A stretch of 64,000 bases of DNA from Methylobacterium sp. DB0501 (GTDB taxonomy: Bacteria; Pseudomonadota; Alphaproteobacteria; Rhizobiales; Beijerinckiaceae): NCBI RefSeq assembly GCF_011043735.1, contig NZ_JAAKGV010000018.1, positions 62,001-126,000 of the forward strand. The letters run 5' to 3'. The notes under the pieces were generated by a model. That model had not been told where the DNA came from, ran no database searches, and worked only from the letters and a program-made list of their open reading frames with translations. A program made the position numbers and the translations under genes. Positions 8,451 to 16,871 of this stretch are shown in pieces; position 1 is the first letter of the stretch, and every line of letters starts with the position of its first letter.

Positions 8451-9776
8451 TCACGGCCGGGCGAGGCGATGCTCGACCGCGTCCCGGAGGTGGTACCAGC
8501 CGCTCACCACCGGCAGGAACCACGGCTTGCCGTCGTAGAACGGCACCGGCACGGGGGCGAAGGCCGGGGCGTCGAAGGCGCTCGGGCGGTTCTGGCGGCC
8601 GAGGAGCTTCAAGGCCGCCTGATGGCCGAGATAGGTCATCAGCGCCACGCCGTTGCCGTTGCAGCCGACCGCGAAATCGGCGCCGTCCTGGCGGCCGAGA
8701 TGGGCGAGCTTGTCGGCGGTCATGCCGACCTTGCCGCTCCAGCAATGCGTGACCCGGGTCTGCGTCAGCTGCGGCCATACCGCCCGCATCAGCGCGTGCA
8801 GCTTCGGCGCGGCATCGCGCTCCGGCAACGTGAACATGCCCGGCCGGCTGCCGAACAGGAGACGGGTGCCGTCCGGCGAGGGGCGGGCATAGATCAGCTC
8901 GCGGCGCGAATCGGTGATCATCCGCCGGCCCGGATTGATCTCGTCCATCAAGGCCTGCGGCAGCGGCTCGGTGGCGATCTGGTAGCTGCGCACCGGTACC
9001 ACGCGCCGACGCAGGTAGGGGCTCGCCCGGTCGCTGTAGCCGTTCGTGCCGTAGAGGACGTGCCGGGCCCGGATCCGGCCGCGCCCGGTCTCGACCGCGA
9101 ACTGCCCGCCCTCCAGGGGCTCGACCGACAGCACCGGGGCGTGCGAGCGCAAGGTGGCGCCGTGGCGCCGGGCGAGGCCGCGCAGGGCCCGGTGATACTT
9201 GCCCGGATGCAGGCCACCGTAATCGTCGATGACGATGCCGCCGTGGTAGAAATCGGTCCGTGTCACCTCGTGCTGGCGGCTCTTCGGGATCTCGTGGACG
9301 GTGACGCCGGTATGGCGCGCGAGCAATTCGCCGTTGCGGCGCAGCCGGTCGTAGTGGCGCGGCACGTAGGCCGCGAAGTAGCGGCCGACGACACCGAGAT
9401 CGGCGTCGAGCGCCTCCTCGCGGATCAGCGTCTTCAGGTGCTCGTAGGAGGAGAGCGAATCTTCCAGGAGGCGGGCCATGCGGGCGGCGTCGACGCCCTT
9501 GATCGCCCCACCGATCACCAGCTTCTGGCCGCTCGACACCATGCCGCCGGAGCGGGTCGAGGCTCCGGCCCCCAGCTCCTCCGCATCGACCACCGTGACG
9601 GCGACGCCGTTGCGGGCGAGTTCCGCCGCCGCCGAGAGACCGCAATAGCCCGATCCCACCACCAGGACGTCGGTCTCCTCCGGCAGCGGGTCGCGGGCGG
9701 CTTCGGGCGCGGCGGCGTCCCACCAGTAGGGGTCGGTGGTGAAGCCCTCGGCGAGGAGGGAGGCCGGATCAGGCAT
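8451..9776 (-). CDS. FAD-dependent amino acid/amine oxidoreductase (DAO family)
   Basis: This 441-residue DAO-fold flavoprotein probably oxidises an amino or imino acid. The N-terminal dinucleotide-binding motif is VLVVGSGYCGLSAA at about residues 37-50. It is followed by GAGASTRSGGM, typical of the glycine-oxidase/gamma-glutamylputrescine-oxidase branch. The C-terminal part has CWSGKVGMTADKLAHLG and the FAD-contact GCNGNGVAL. The start (ATG at 9774-9776) overlaps the stop of the upstream ABC ATPase gene, so it is the last gene of the operon running from 15618. It could act on the amine left after the argininosuccinate-lyase-like enzyme removes fumarate. The substrate is unknown. Confidence 0.85.
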   Translation of the reverse strand: MPDPASLLAEGFTTDPYWWDAAAPEAARDPLPEETDVLVVGSGYCGLSAAAELARNGVAVTVVDAEELGAGASTRSGGMVSSGQKLVIGGAIKGVDAARMARLLEDSLSSYEHLKTLIREEALDADLGVVGRYFAAYVPRHYDRLRRNGELLARHTGVTVHEIPKSRQHEVTRTDFYHGGIVIDDYGGLHPGKYHRALRGLARRHGATLRSHAPVLSVEPLEGGQFAVETGRGRIRARHVLYGTNGYSDRASPYLRRRVVPVRSYQIATEPLPQALMDEINPGRRMITDSRRELIYARPSPDGTRLLFGSRPGMFTLPERDAAPKLHALMRAVWPQLTQTRVTHCWSGKVGMTADKLAHLGRQDGADFAVGCNGNGVALMTYLGHQAALKLLGRQNRPSAFDAPAFAPVPVPFYDGKPWFLPVVSGWYHLRDAVEHRLARP

Positions 9777-10533
9777 GGAAGGCCTCGGATGTGTGGCGAA
9801 GCGAGGAGAGGAAGCTTTTCGTGCGGGCATGACGGGGCGTGCCGAAGAGGGAATCCGGCGGTCCCTCCTCGACGACGGCGCCCTCGGCCATGAAGACGAC
9901 GCGGTCGGCGACCTCGCGGGCGAAGCCCATCTCGTGGGTCACGACCACCATGGTGGTGCCGTCGCGGGCCAGCCCCCGCATCACGTCGAGCACGTCGACG
10001 ATCGTCTCGGGGTCGAGGGCCGAGGTCGGCTCGTCGAACAGGATCGCCTTGGGCCGCATGGCGAGCGCCCGCACGATCGCGACCCGCTGCTGCTGGCCGC
10101 CCGAGAGCGCGCCCGGGTGATCCTCCGCCTTGTGGGCGAGGCCGACCCGGGCGAGCAGCGCGCGCGCCTGCGCCTCGGCCTCGGCCCGCGACAGCTTGAG
10201 CCGGCGCATCGGCGTGAGCGTCATGTTGCGGAGCACCGTGAGGTGCGGGAACAGGGCGTAATCCTGAAACACCATGCCGATCTCGGTGCGCAGGCGCTGC
10301 CAGGCGCCCTCGTCGCCGAGATCGACCGGCCGGCCGGCGACGCGCAGGCTGCCGCCGTCGGGCCGCACCAGCCCGTTGATGCAGCGGATCAGCGTGCTCT
10401 TGCCCGACCCGCTCGGGCCGATCAGCACCACGACGCTGCCGGCGGCGACATCGAGGTCGATGCCGTGGAGCGCCCGGAACGCCCCGAAATGCTTCGTCAG
10501 CCCGCGCAGGGAGATGAGCGGTTCGGGCGTCAT
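9769..10533 (-). CDS. Polar amino acid ABC transporter ATP-binding protein
   Basis: This 254-residue ATPase powers the importer encoded by the two permease genes at 12092 and 12845. It has Walker A GPSGSGKST (about 39-47), a Q-loop in VFQDYALFPHL, the signature LSGGQQQR, Walker B ILFDEPTSALDP and the switch His in VVTHEMG, the layout of GlnQ/HisP-type proteins. Its start overlaps the end of the lyase gene by four bases (ATGA), and its end overlaps the FAD oxidase start. The ATPase gene is separated from its permeases by the lyase gene, an arrangement that ties the lyase to the transported compound. Confidence 0.93.
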   Translation of the reverse strand: MTPEPLISLRGLTKHFGAFRALHGIDLDVAAGSVVVLIGPSGSGKSTLIRCINGLVRPDGGSLRVAGRPVDLGDEGAWQRLRTEIGMVFQDYALFPHLTVLRNMTLTPMRRLKLSRAEAEAQARALLARVGLAHKAEDHPGALSGGQQQRVAIVRALAMRPKAILFDEPTSALDPETIVDVLDVMRGLARDGTTMVVVTHEMGFAREVADRVVFMAEGAVVEEGPPDSLFGTPRHARTKSFLSSLRHTSEAFHA

Positions 10534-12029
10534 GCGGCCAGCTCCCGCACCGCGCGCTTGAGCGCGTCGCGCGCCGCCTGGAGCCCCGTGCGGCGGGCGA
10601 CGAGGGCCGCGCGGCGCGCCTCGAGCCGCGCTTGCGCCGCCTCGACCGCCCGGGCGACGGCCTCCGGTGCCGGGCCGCCCGGCAGGGTACGGGCGGCGAC
10701 GCTCGCCGCCGGATCGAGGCTCACCCGGACGGCCTCGCCGGAGAGCCCGAGGGGCCGGCCGATCTCGGCCTGCGCCGCCGCATCGACCATCGCCGACGTG
10801 ATGTCGTCGGCGGCGAGGCCCGCATCCATCGCCGCCCGCACCACGGCACCGACGACGTGGTGCGCCTCGCGGAAGGACAGGCCGGCCTCGCGCACCATCA
10901 GGTCGGCGAGGTCGGTGGCGGAGGCGAAATCCTCGGTGACGCGCCGGCGCATCAGGGCGGCGTTCGGGCGCGCCGTGGCGATGACGAGATCGAACAAGGC
11001 CAGGCAGCGAAGGGTCTCCTCGCCCGCCTCCCACACGCCCCGCATCGTCTCGCGGTTGCCGTCGATCGTGTTGGTGAAATGCGTGCCCTTCACGGCGCTC
11101 GCCGCCGCCACGTAGAGGCCGAGCATCTGCCCGGCCTTGCCCTTCAGGTGCTCCAGCACCACCGGGTTCTTCTTCTGCGGCATGATGCTGGAGGTGCCGG
11201 TGACCCGGTCGGGGAACTCGATCGTCTGGAACTCGTGCGAGACCAGCACGTGGTAGTCCTGGGCCACCCGGCTCCAGCCGATCGCGACCTGCGACAGGCC
11301 GGCCAGGATCTCGAGGGCGAAATCGCGGGTCGCGACGGCATCGAGCGTGTTCTCGACGAGCCCGTCGAAGCCGAGGCTTCGCCCCAGCATCTCCCGGTCG
11401 ATGCCGAAGGCGGTGCCGGCGAGAGCCCCGGCCCCGAGCGGGCTGAGATTGGTGCGCGCCCAGGCATCCGACAGGCGGCCGAAATCGCGCGCCAGCGCCT
11501 GCGCCACCCCGGCGAGGTAGAAGCCGTAGGTCACGGGCTGGGCCGGCTGCAGGTGGGTGTAGCCGGGCATCACCACGTCCCGGAAGCGGTAGGCGCCGTC
11601 CAGCGCATGCTCCTCGACCGAGAGCAGCGCTTGGCCGGCATCGAGCAGGAGGTCGCGGGCCCGCATCCGGTCGAGGGCGGAGGTCAGGTCGTTGCGGCTG
11701 CGGGCGATGTGCATCCGCCCCCCGGCATCCGGGCCGATCAGCCGGATCAGCTGCGCCTCGTAGTTGAAGTACGAATCCTCGCGCTCGGGATCGAGGGGCA
11801 CCGCGCCGGCACCCTCCCCTTCCATCCGCAGCAACCCCGCCGCCAGCGCACGGGCCGCCTCCGGGGCGATCAACCCGCACCGCGCCAGCATCAGTACGTG
11901 GGCCTGATTGAGGTCGGTCATGGCGGAGAAAACCGCCTGGAAGTCCCGCGCCAGCCGCGGGGCGTAGATGTGCTCGCACACCTCCGGGGCGACCGGCTCG
12001 GTGAGCCGGCGGCTGACCTTCGATTCCAT
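10530..12029 (-). CDS. Argininosuccinate-lyase-like fumarate-eliminating lyase
   Basis: This 499-residue aspartase/fumarase superfamily enzyme cleaves an N-substituted aspartate to fumarate plus an amine by beta-elimination. Conserved blocks are HIARSRND (107-114), the catalytic-His block GYTHLQPAQP (156-165) and the signature loop TGTSSIMPQKKNP (277-289) with the catalytic Ser. It may not be the biosynthetic ArgH: it sits inside an amino acid import operon with amine-oxidising and PLP enzymes and no other arginine genes. It has a C-terminal Ala/Arg-rich helical extension. Ethylenediaminedisuccinate lyase and related chelator-degrading lyases belong to this branch, so a catabolic N-substituted aspartate is a good candidate substrate. 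An ordinary argH duplicate is the alternative. Confidence 0.85.
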   Translation of the reverse strand: MESKVSRRLTEPVAPEVCEHIYAPRLARDFQAVFSAMTDLNQAHVLMLARCGLIAPEAARALAAGLLRMEGEGAGAVPLDPEREDSYFNYEAQLIRLIGPDAGGRMHIARSRNDLTSALDRMRARDLLLDAGQALLSVEEHALDGAYRFRDVVMPGYTHLQPAQPVTYGFYLAGVAQALARDFGRLSDAWARTNLSPLGAGALAGTAFGIDREMLGRSLGFDGLVENTLDAVATRDFALEILAGLSQVAIGWSRVAQDYHVLVSHEFQTIEFPDRVTGTSSIMPQKKNPVVLEHLKGKAGQMLGLYVAAASAVKGTHFTNTIDGNRETMRGVWEAGEETLRCLALFDLVIATARPNAALMRRRVTEDFASATDLADLMVREAGLSFREAHHVVGAVVRAAMDAGLAADDITSAMVDAAAQAEIGRPLGLSGEAVRVSLDPAASVAARTLPGGPAPEAVARAVEAAQARLEARRAALVARRTGLQAARDALKRAVRELAA

Positions 12030-12060
12030 GGCTCAGACCTTTTTGTTAGATCTTCGGGCC

Positions 12061-12083
12061 GCGACCGGCCTCGGGCCGGTCGC
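12061..12083 (-). other. Intercistronic hairpin between permease and lyase genes
   Basis: A perfect 10-bp stem (GCGACCGGCC / GGCCGGTCGC) with a 3-base loop lies between the permease stop and the lyase start. No T-run follows, so it more likely protects upstream mRNA or attenuates than terminates. Confidence 0.45.
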
Positions 12084-12091
12084 TTCGGGCT

Positions 12092-12829
12092 TCAGGGAAG
12101 CTGCGGGGCGGGTGCCGGCGCGGCGGAGGCCACCGTGGCGACGGAGCGGCCTCGCGTCCGGCCGAGGCGCCGCTCCAGCCCGCGGCCGAACCAGGACAGG
12201 CCGGAGCAGATCACGAAGTAGGTGACGAGCACGGCGCCGTAGACCAGGAAGGCCGGGTTGCGGCCCTCCATCATCGTGGTCCGCTCGACGATGATCTGCC
12301 CGACCTTGAAGAACTCGCCGACGCCGACGAGGGCGCCGAGGGAGGTTGCCTGGATCAACAGCGTGAGCAGCCCGACGAAGGGCGGCAGGATGGCGCGGAG
12401 CGCCTGCGGGCCGGCGATGAAGCCGTAGACCTCCCAGGTCTTGAGGCCGAGCGCGGCGGCGCTCTGCCACTGGTGGCGCGGCACGGCGTTGAGGCCGCCG
12501 CGCACGATCTCGGCGCCGTTGGCGCTGCCCCACAGCGACAGGCCCACCGTCACCGCCCAGAACGGCGTCAGGTCGAGCCCGGCCAAGGGGGCCACGAAGA
12601 ACACCAGGAAGATGTTCACGATCAGCGGGATGTCGCGAAACAGCTCGACCCAGACCCGCACCAGGATCCGCAAGCTGCGGAACCGCAGGGTGGCGGCGAT
12701 GCCGAGGAGCCCGGACAGGACCGTGACGAAGAGAAGCGTGGTGAGCGAGAGCGCCAGCGTCATGCCGAGGCCCTGCAGGATGAACGGCAGGTTCTTGAGG
12801 AGAAGATCGAGACCGGAGACGAGATCCAT
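12092..12829 (-). CDS. Polar amino acid ABC transporter permease
   Basis: This 245-residue inner-membrane permease of the HisM/GlnP family has about five hydrophobic segments. The family EAA-type loop lies around NAVPRHQWQSAAALGLKTWEVYG (a conserved Ala-Ala-x-Gly block). It pairs with the permease at 12845, the ATPase at 9769 and the binding protein at 13571. The start is the ATG at 12827-12829, 15 bases after the preceding permease gene. The C-terminal tail after the last membrane segment is Ala/Pro-rich and short. Confidence 0.9.
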   Translation of the reverse strand: MDLVSGLDLLLKNLPFILQGLGMTLALSLTTLLFVTVLSGLLGIAATLRFRSLRILVRVWVELFRDIPLIVNIFLVFFVAPLAGLDLTPFWAVTVGLSLWGSANGAEIVRGGLNAVPRHQWQSAAALGLKTWEVYGFIAGPQALRAILPPFVGLLTLLIQATSLGALVGVGEFFKVGQIIVERTTMMEGRNPAFLVYGAVLVTYFVICSGLSWFGRGLERRLGRTRGRSVATVASAAPAPAPQLP

Positions 12830-12844
12830 TGGCGCCCTCCCCTC

Positions 12845-13507
12845 TCAGTGCCGGAACGGTGCGTTGAGCCGGAATTCGAGCCGGCTCGCCAGGAACGACA
12901 GGACGAGGACCAGCGCGAGGTAGATCACGCAGATCGCCGCGAACATCTCGATCGTGCGGAAATCCATCGAGATCCGGTCGATCGCCACGTAGGTCAGCTC
13001 GGCGAGCCCGATCGCCTGGAGGTAGGACGAGTTCTTCAGGAGCGAGATCGCGGTGTTGAGCATCGCCGGCAGCGCCACCCGGATCGCCAGCGGCGCGGCG
13101 ACGAGGTGGAAGAAGCGCCAGGGCGTGAGGCCCAGCGCGTACGACGCCTCGCGCAGTCCCTTGCCCACGGTCGCGAGGCCGCCGCGCAGGTTCTCGATCT
13201 GGTAGGCCCCCGCCCACAGGGTCAGGCAGAGCACGCCCGACCAGAACAGCGACAGCTTCAGACCGATGCCGGGCAGGCCGTAGAAGATGAAGAACAGTTG
13301 CGCCAGCATCGGCGTGTTGCGGATGAACTCGACGTAAGCCCGCACGACCCGGTCGAGCACCGGCACTTCGAGCACCCGCACGGCCGCCCCGAGAAGGCCG
13401 ACCCCGACCGACAGCACGATCGACAGCAGGCTGACCTGGATCGTGAGCCACAGGCCGCGCATCAGCGCCGGCCCCTGCGCCATCAGGTAGGCGAGATCGA
13501 ACTCCAT
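12845..13507 (-). CDS. Polar amino acid ABC transporter permease
   Basis: This 220-residue permease of the HisQ/HisM family begins with MEFDLAYL and a first membrane helix at about residues 10-40. It carries the EAA-like loop ATVGKGLREASYALGLTP and a motif EFIRNTPMLAQLFF typical of amino acid permeases. It lies between the binding protein gene and the second permease in the same operon, with 63 bases to the binding protein stop. Together the two permeases should form a heterodimeric channel. Confidence 0.9.
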   Translation of the reverse strand: MEFDLAYLMAQGPALMRGLWLTIQVSLLSIVLSVGVGLLGAAVRVLEVPVLDRVVRAYVEFIRNTPMLAQLFFIFYGLPGIGLKLSLFWSGVLCLTLWAGAYQIENLRGGLATVGKGLREASYALGLTPWRFFHLVAAPLAIRVALPAMLNTAISLLKNSSYLQAIGLAELTYVAIDRISMDFRTIEMFAAICVIYLALVLVLSFLASRLEFRLNAPFRH

Positions 13508-13570
13508 GCCGGCATCCCTCGTGGTCGGCGGGATCGGGGCGGCCGTCGCCGGCGGCCCGGCTCAGGGCCT

Positions 13571-14410
13571 TCAGCGGGCGGTGGGCTTTGCCGTGGTGAA
13601 GGCCTCGGCGTAGAACGGGCGCAGGTCGGCCGGGACCCACTTGTCGACCCACTTCGCGTAAAGCCCCTCCGCCTTCATCCGGGCGAGCGCCGCGTCGACG
13701 TAAGCCATCCATTCGGGATCGTTCTTGCGCAGGCCCGCGGCGGCATCGGTGACCGCGAAAGATTCCCCGACGAGACGCAAGGACGGGTCCTTGGCGGCGA
13801 CCACCACCAGGGTCGCGGCATCGTGGGTGTAGGCGTCGCCGCGGCCCTGCTTGAGCGCCTGGAGGGCGTCCGAGGCGGTGTTGAGCCGCAGGGTCTCGAC
13901 CTTCGGCATGGTGTCCTCGAACCACTTCGCCTGGGTCGAGCCCTTGAGCATGACGACCGTCTTGCCGGCCACGTCGTCGAGCTTCTTGATCGGGCTGTCC
14001 TTGGGTACCAGCATGTCGGAGCCGCCCCAGCGATAGGGCTTCGAGAAATCGATCACCCGGGCACGCTCCGGCGTCACCCCGAGGGTGGCGAGCAGGATGT
14101 CGACCTTCCTGCCCATCAGCTGCGGGATGCGGTTCTCGGCGGTGACGCAGGTCAGCTCGATCCTGTCGGGAGAGCCGAAGGCCCAGGCGGCGATCTGGAT
14201 CGCCATCTCGGTCTCGATGCCGGCGAAGTTCCCCGATTCGTCCTTGTAGCCGTAGGGCGGCTGGTCGCAGCGCACGCCCGCCCGCAGCAGGCCGGCGGCC
14301 TGGATCGCCTTCGGCAGCGGCGGCAGCGCCTGGGCGGATGCGGCGCCGAGGCCGGCGGCCAGCGCCAGGGTGGCGAGAGCGGTGCGGGCAAGAAGCCGGG
14401 GCAAGGTCAT
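13571..14410 (-). CDS. Periplasmic amino acid-binding protein of the ABC importer
   Basis: This 279-residue family 3 solute-binding protein has a clear signal peptide (about residues 1-27, ending ASAQA). The mature part begins with the usual substrate-lobe strand LLRAGVRCDQPPYGYKDESG and has the ligand-contact stretch TCVTAENRIPQLMGRKVDI. Its ATG overlaps the stop of the upstream PLP-enzyme gene (ATGA), so the two are translationally coupled. The ligand is probably an amino acid or amino acid derivative; sequence alone does not settle which. Confidence 0.9.
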   Translation of the reverse strand: MTLPRLLARTALATLALAAGLGAASAQALPPLPKAIQAAGLLRAGVRCDQPPYGYKDESGNFAGIETEMAIQIAAWAFGSPDRIELTCVTAENRIPQLMGRKVDILLATLGVTPERARVIDFSKPYRWGGSDMLVPKDSPIKKLDDVAGKTVVMLKGSTQAKWFEDTMPKVETLRLNTASDALQALKQGRGDAYTHDAATLVVVAAKDPSLRLVGESFAVTDAAAGLRKNDPEWMAYVDAALARMKAEGLYAKWVDKWVPADLRPFYAEAFTTAKPTAR

Positions 14411-15618
14411 CGGGATTCCCTCTGGTCGGTGGATGTCGCGTCGGTCGGCGGGGCGGCCTCGTCCATCGCGCCCGCGCCGGAGCCGGTGAGCAGGGCGACG
14501 GCGTGGCGGCCGGCGAGCGCGCGATCGGCCCCGAGCACGAATACGGCCGCGAGCGCGGCGGCGGCGGAGAGCTCGGCGTGGAAGCCGGCGCGGCCGAGGC
14601 GGGCTTGCGCGGCCCGGGCGGCGTCATCGTCGGCCACGACCGCCCTCCCCCGGCTCTCGCCGAGGGCGTGGAGCGCCTGGAAGGTCACCGTATCACCGCC
14701 GATCGAGAGCTGCGCCGTCCGGCCCGGGAACGAGCCGCGGTAATCGGCCCCGGCGAGAACGCGGGCGAGCCGCGGGAACGGCTCGGCGGCGACGAGGCGC
14801 GGCACACCGCGCCCGAGTTCGAGGAAGCCGAGCAGGAGGCCCGACAGAAGGTCGCCGCGGGCACACGGCACGACGACGAGGTCGGGCAGGCCGTGGGCGG
14901 CGATCTCGCTGGCCAGGATCTTGTAGCCTTCGATCCCGAACGGGTTGGTGCCGATCGCCGGCACCCGGTAGTTGGTGGCGGCGAACGCCCCGTCCGCGAC
15001 GCGCCGCCCGACATGGTGCCAGCGCGCCGCGCTGTCCGCCACCTCGACGAGCCGGGCGCCGTGGGCGCGGATCGCCCGGCGCGCGCCCGCCGGCATCGCC
15101 GGTGTGGTGACGATCTCGGCGGGCAGGCCGGCCCGGGCCGCGTAGGCCGCGAGCGACACGCCGGCATTGCCGCTCGACGCCGCCACCACGAGCGGGGCGC
15201 CGCGCTCGCGCGCGCTTGCCATCAGCGGGATGACGCGCTCGCGCGCTCTTGCCATCAGCGGGATGACGCGCTCGCGCGCTCTTGCCATCAGCGGGGCGCT
15301 CATCCGGTCCTTGTGCGAGCCGGTCGGGTTGCACCATTCGAGCTTCAGGGACAGCCGGCCGAGACCCGCCGCCGCTGCGAGATCCGGCACCTCGACCTGC
15401 GGCGTTCCCCCCTCCCCCATCGAGAATCCGTCGGCAGGCGGCAGCACGATCCGGCCCGGCGCGGCGTCGGGATAGACGAGCCGGAGGTTCGCCGCATGGC
15501 CGTCGGCAGCGCAGGCCGGGCATCCCTCGTCGTGATCTCCGACCGGGAGCCCGATATCGCAGCGCAGGCAGGCCATCCCGCTCGGAGACTGCCTCTGTAT
15601 GGCTGTTTGCTCGACCAT
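14407..15618 (-). CDS. PLP-dependent fold II enzyme, threonine-synthase-like
   Basis: This 403-residue pyridoxal-phosphate enzyme of the tryptophan-synthase-beta fold would act in beta- or gamma-elimination/replacement on an amino acid. A four-Cys zinc-ribbon-like N-terminus (Cys17, Cys20, Cys33, Cys36) resembles some threonine synthase relatives. The Schiff-base Lys103 lies in PTGSHKDR and the phosphate-binding loop is SSGNAG (148-153). Residues 111-141 are an unusual in-frame tandem repeat of 11 residues (MARARERVIPL), between the PLP lysine and the phosphate loop. It is the first gene of the seven-gene operon and is divergent from the LysR gene. It may be a diaminopropionate- or threonine-type lyase. 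Whether the repeat-bearing allele is active is uncertain. Confidence 0.8.
   Translation of the reverse strand: MVEQTAIQRQSPSGMACLRCDIGLPVGDHDEGCPACAADGHAANLRLVYPDAAPGRIVLPPADGFSMGEGGTPQVEVPDLAAAAGLGRLSLKLEWCNPTGSHKDRMSAPLMARARERVIPLMARARERVIPLMASARERGAPLVVAASSGNAGVSLAAYAARAGLPAEIVTTPAMPAGARRAIRAHGARLVEVADSAARWHHVGRRVADGAFAATNYRVPAIGTNPFGIEGYKILASEIAAHGLPDLVVVPCARGDLLSGLLLGFLELGRGVPRLVAAEPFPRLARVLAGADYRGSFPGRTAQLSIGGDTVTFQALHALGESRGRAVVADDDAARAAQARLGRAGFHAELSAAAALAAVFVLGADRALAGRHAVALLTGSGAGAMDEAAPPTDATSTDQRESR
15208..15297 (-). repeat. In-frame 33-bp tandem repeat inside the PLP-enzyme gene
   Basis: There are about 2.7 copies of a 33-bp unit, with full copies at 15208-15240 and 15241-15273 and a partial copy from 15274. 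The copies differ by one base. Because 33 is a multiple of three, the frame is kept and the protein gains repeated 11-residue segments. Confidence 0.9.
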
Positions 15619-15645
15619 GACCAGCAGTGTGAAAGAACGCGCTCC

Positions 15646-15664
15646 ATCTGGTCAAATGCCAGAT
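15646..15664. promoter_or_regulatory. Candidate LysR operator
   Basis: ATCTGG and CCAGAT form a 6-bp inverted repeat with a 7-base spacer, in the 83-base gap between the divergent PLP-enzyme and LysR genes. LysR-type proteins bind such interrupted dyads in shared divergent promoters. Assignment is by position and symmetry only. Confidence 0.55.
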
Positions 15665-15701
15665 TCTGCGCATGCTATTCACCACTGATATGGAGGAATG
15701 C

Positions 15702-16613
15702 ATGAACCTGAGGCAGGTCGAGGCTTTTCGCGTCGTCATGCTGCGCGGATCGATGACGGCGGCGGCCCAGGCGCTGCGGACCTCGCAGCCGAGCGTCAGC
15801 CGGCTCATCGCGGAGCTGGAGGCGGCGACCGGCCTGCGGCTGTTCGAGCGCGAGGCCGGCCGGTTGCGCCCGACCGACGAGGGCCTGTCCTTCTATCGCG
15901 AGGTCGAGCGCAGCTTCCTCGGGCTCGAGAACCTGGCCCAGGCGGCGCGAGAGATCCGGGTGTTCGGCAGCGGGCGGCTGCGGGTCGCCGCGATGCCCGT
16001 GATGGCGCTGGGCTTCATCCCGCGCTGCATCCGGCGCTTCCGCGAGCTTTTCCCGAACGTCGCGATCTCGCTGCAGATGGGCAGCGACGGCACGGTGATG
16101 CGCTGGATGTCGGCCTCGTATTGCGACATCGGCTTCATGGCGAACGTCGTCGAGACGCCGTTCATCGAGCACCGGCCGCTCTATGCGATCCCGGGCCTGT
16201 GCGCCCTGCCCCCCGGCCACCGGCTGGCGGAGCGCGCCGTCATCGTCCCGGAGGACCTGGAGGGCGAGCCCTTCATCTCCCTGTCGCTGGAGGACGGCGC
16301 GCGGATGCGGGTCGACCGCGCCTTCGAGGCCGCCGGGATCGGCCGCCAGCTGATGCTCGAGACGCCGTTCGGGGCGACCATCTGCGCCCTGGTCGAGCAA
16401 GGTCTCGGCGTCGGGATCGTGAACCCGATCGCTGCCGACGATTACCGCCGCAGCGGCATCGCCTTCCGGCCGTTCCGGCCCGAGATCCCGTTCCACGGCC
16501 ACGCCCTGTTCCCGAGTCGCCACGTCAGCAACCCGCTGATCGACGGCTTCCTCGCCGTGGTTCGCGAGGAGCTGGCGGGCTACGACACCACGGCGCCCGG
16601 GCTCGTGGCGTGA
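15702..16613 (+). CDS. LysR-family regulator of the amino acid operon
   Basis: This 303-residue LysR-type transcriptional regulator has an N-terminal helix-turn-helix (residues about 1-60, MNLRQVEAFR, TAAAQALRTSQPSVSRLI) and a two-lobed effector-binding domain. I chose the ATG at 15702 because GGAGGA lies five bases upstream and homologues begin MNLRQ; an earlier in-frame ATG lacks a site. It is transcribed away from the seven-gene operon starting at 15618 and most likely controls it, with the inducer being the imported compound or a product of it. Confidence 0.9.
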   Translation: MNLRQVEAFRVVMLRGSMTAAAQALRTSQPSVSRLIAELEAATGLRLFEREAGRLRPTDEGLSFYREVERSFLGLENLAQAAREIRVFGSGRLRVAAMPVMALGFIPRCIRRFRELFPNVAISLQMGSDGTVMRWMSASYCDIGFMANVVETPFIEHRPLYAIPGLCALPPGHRLAERAVIVPEDLEGEPFISLSLEDGARMRVDRAFEAAGIGRQLMLETPFGATICALVEQGLGVGIVNPIAADDYRRSGIAFRPFRPEIPFHGHALFPSRHVSNPLIDGFLAVVREELAGYDTTAPGLVA

Positions 16614-16750
16614 GCGATGCGATTTTGACAGCCGTGCAGATCGGGCGAAAACTGCGACGGGCCAGGGGGTTGGGTACCACGCCAGCACTTCGTGACGGTC
16701 GCGAAGGAGTGACCCGGCCATGCCTCAGGGGCTGGCGCCTTTCATAAGCC

Positions 16751-16802
16751 CTCCCTTTCCCGGATCTCCTTCCACTTCGTTGCAGTCGTCCGGGAAAGGG
16801 AG
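16751..16802. repeat. Dispersed palindromic repeat, copy 1
   Basis: A 14-bp perfect stem (CTCCCTTTCCCGGA with its complement) encloses a 24-base loop. The loop and stem are closely matched at 45406-45453, and one arm plus most of the loop at 29455-29496. It sits between the LysR and sarcosine-oxidase-like genes, which converge here, so it may also end transcription. Confidence 0.8.
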
Positions 16803-16871
16803 TGGCATGCAAGGAAGCGTGGGCTCGCGATGGACGGCTGAGCCGTCCCGGGAGGAGCCATAGTACCCCCG

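Noticed and set aside
10530..12029. Biosynthetic argH
   Set aside because: It cannot be excluded from sequence, but no arginine genes are near and it sits inside an import operon; I kept a broader name.
15208..15297. Possible CRISPR-like repeat
   Set aside because: The copies are directly adjacent with no spacers and are in frame inside a coding sequence.
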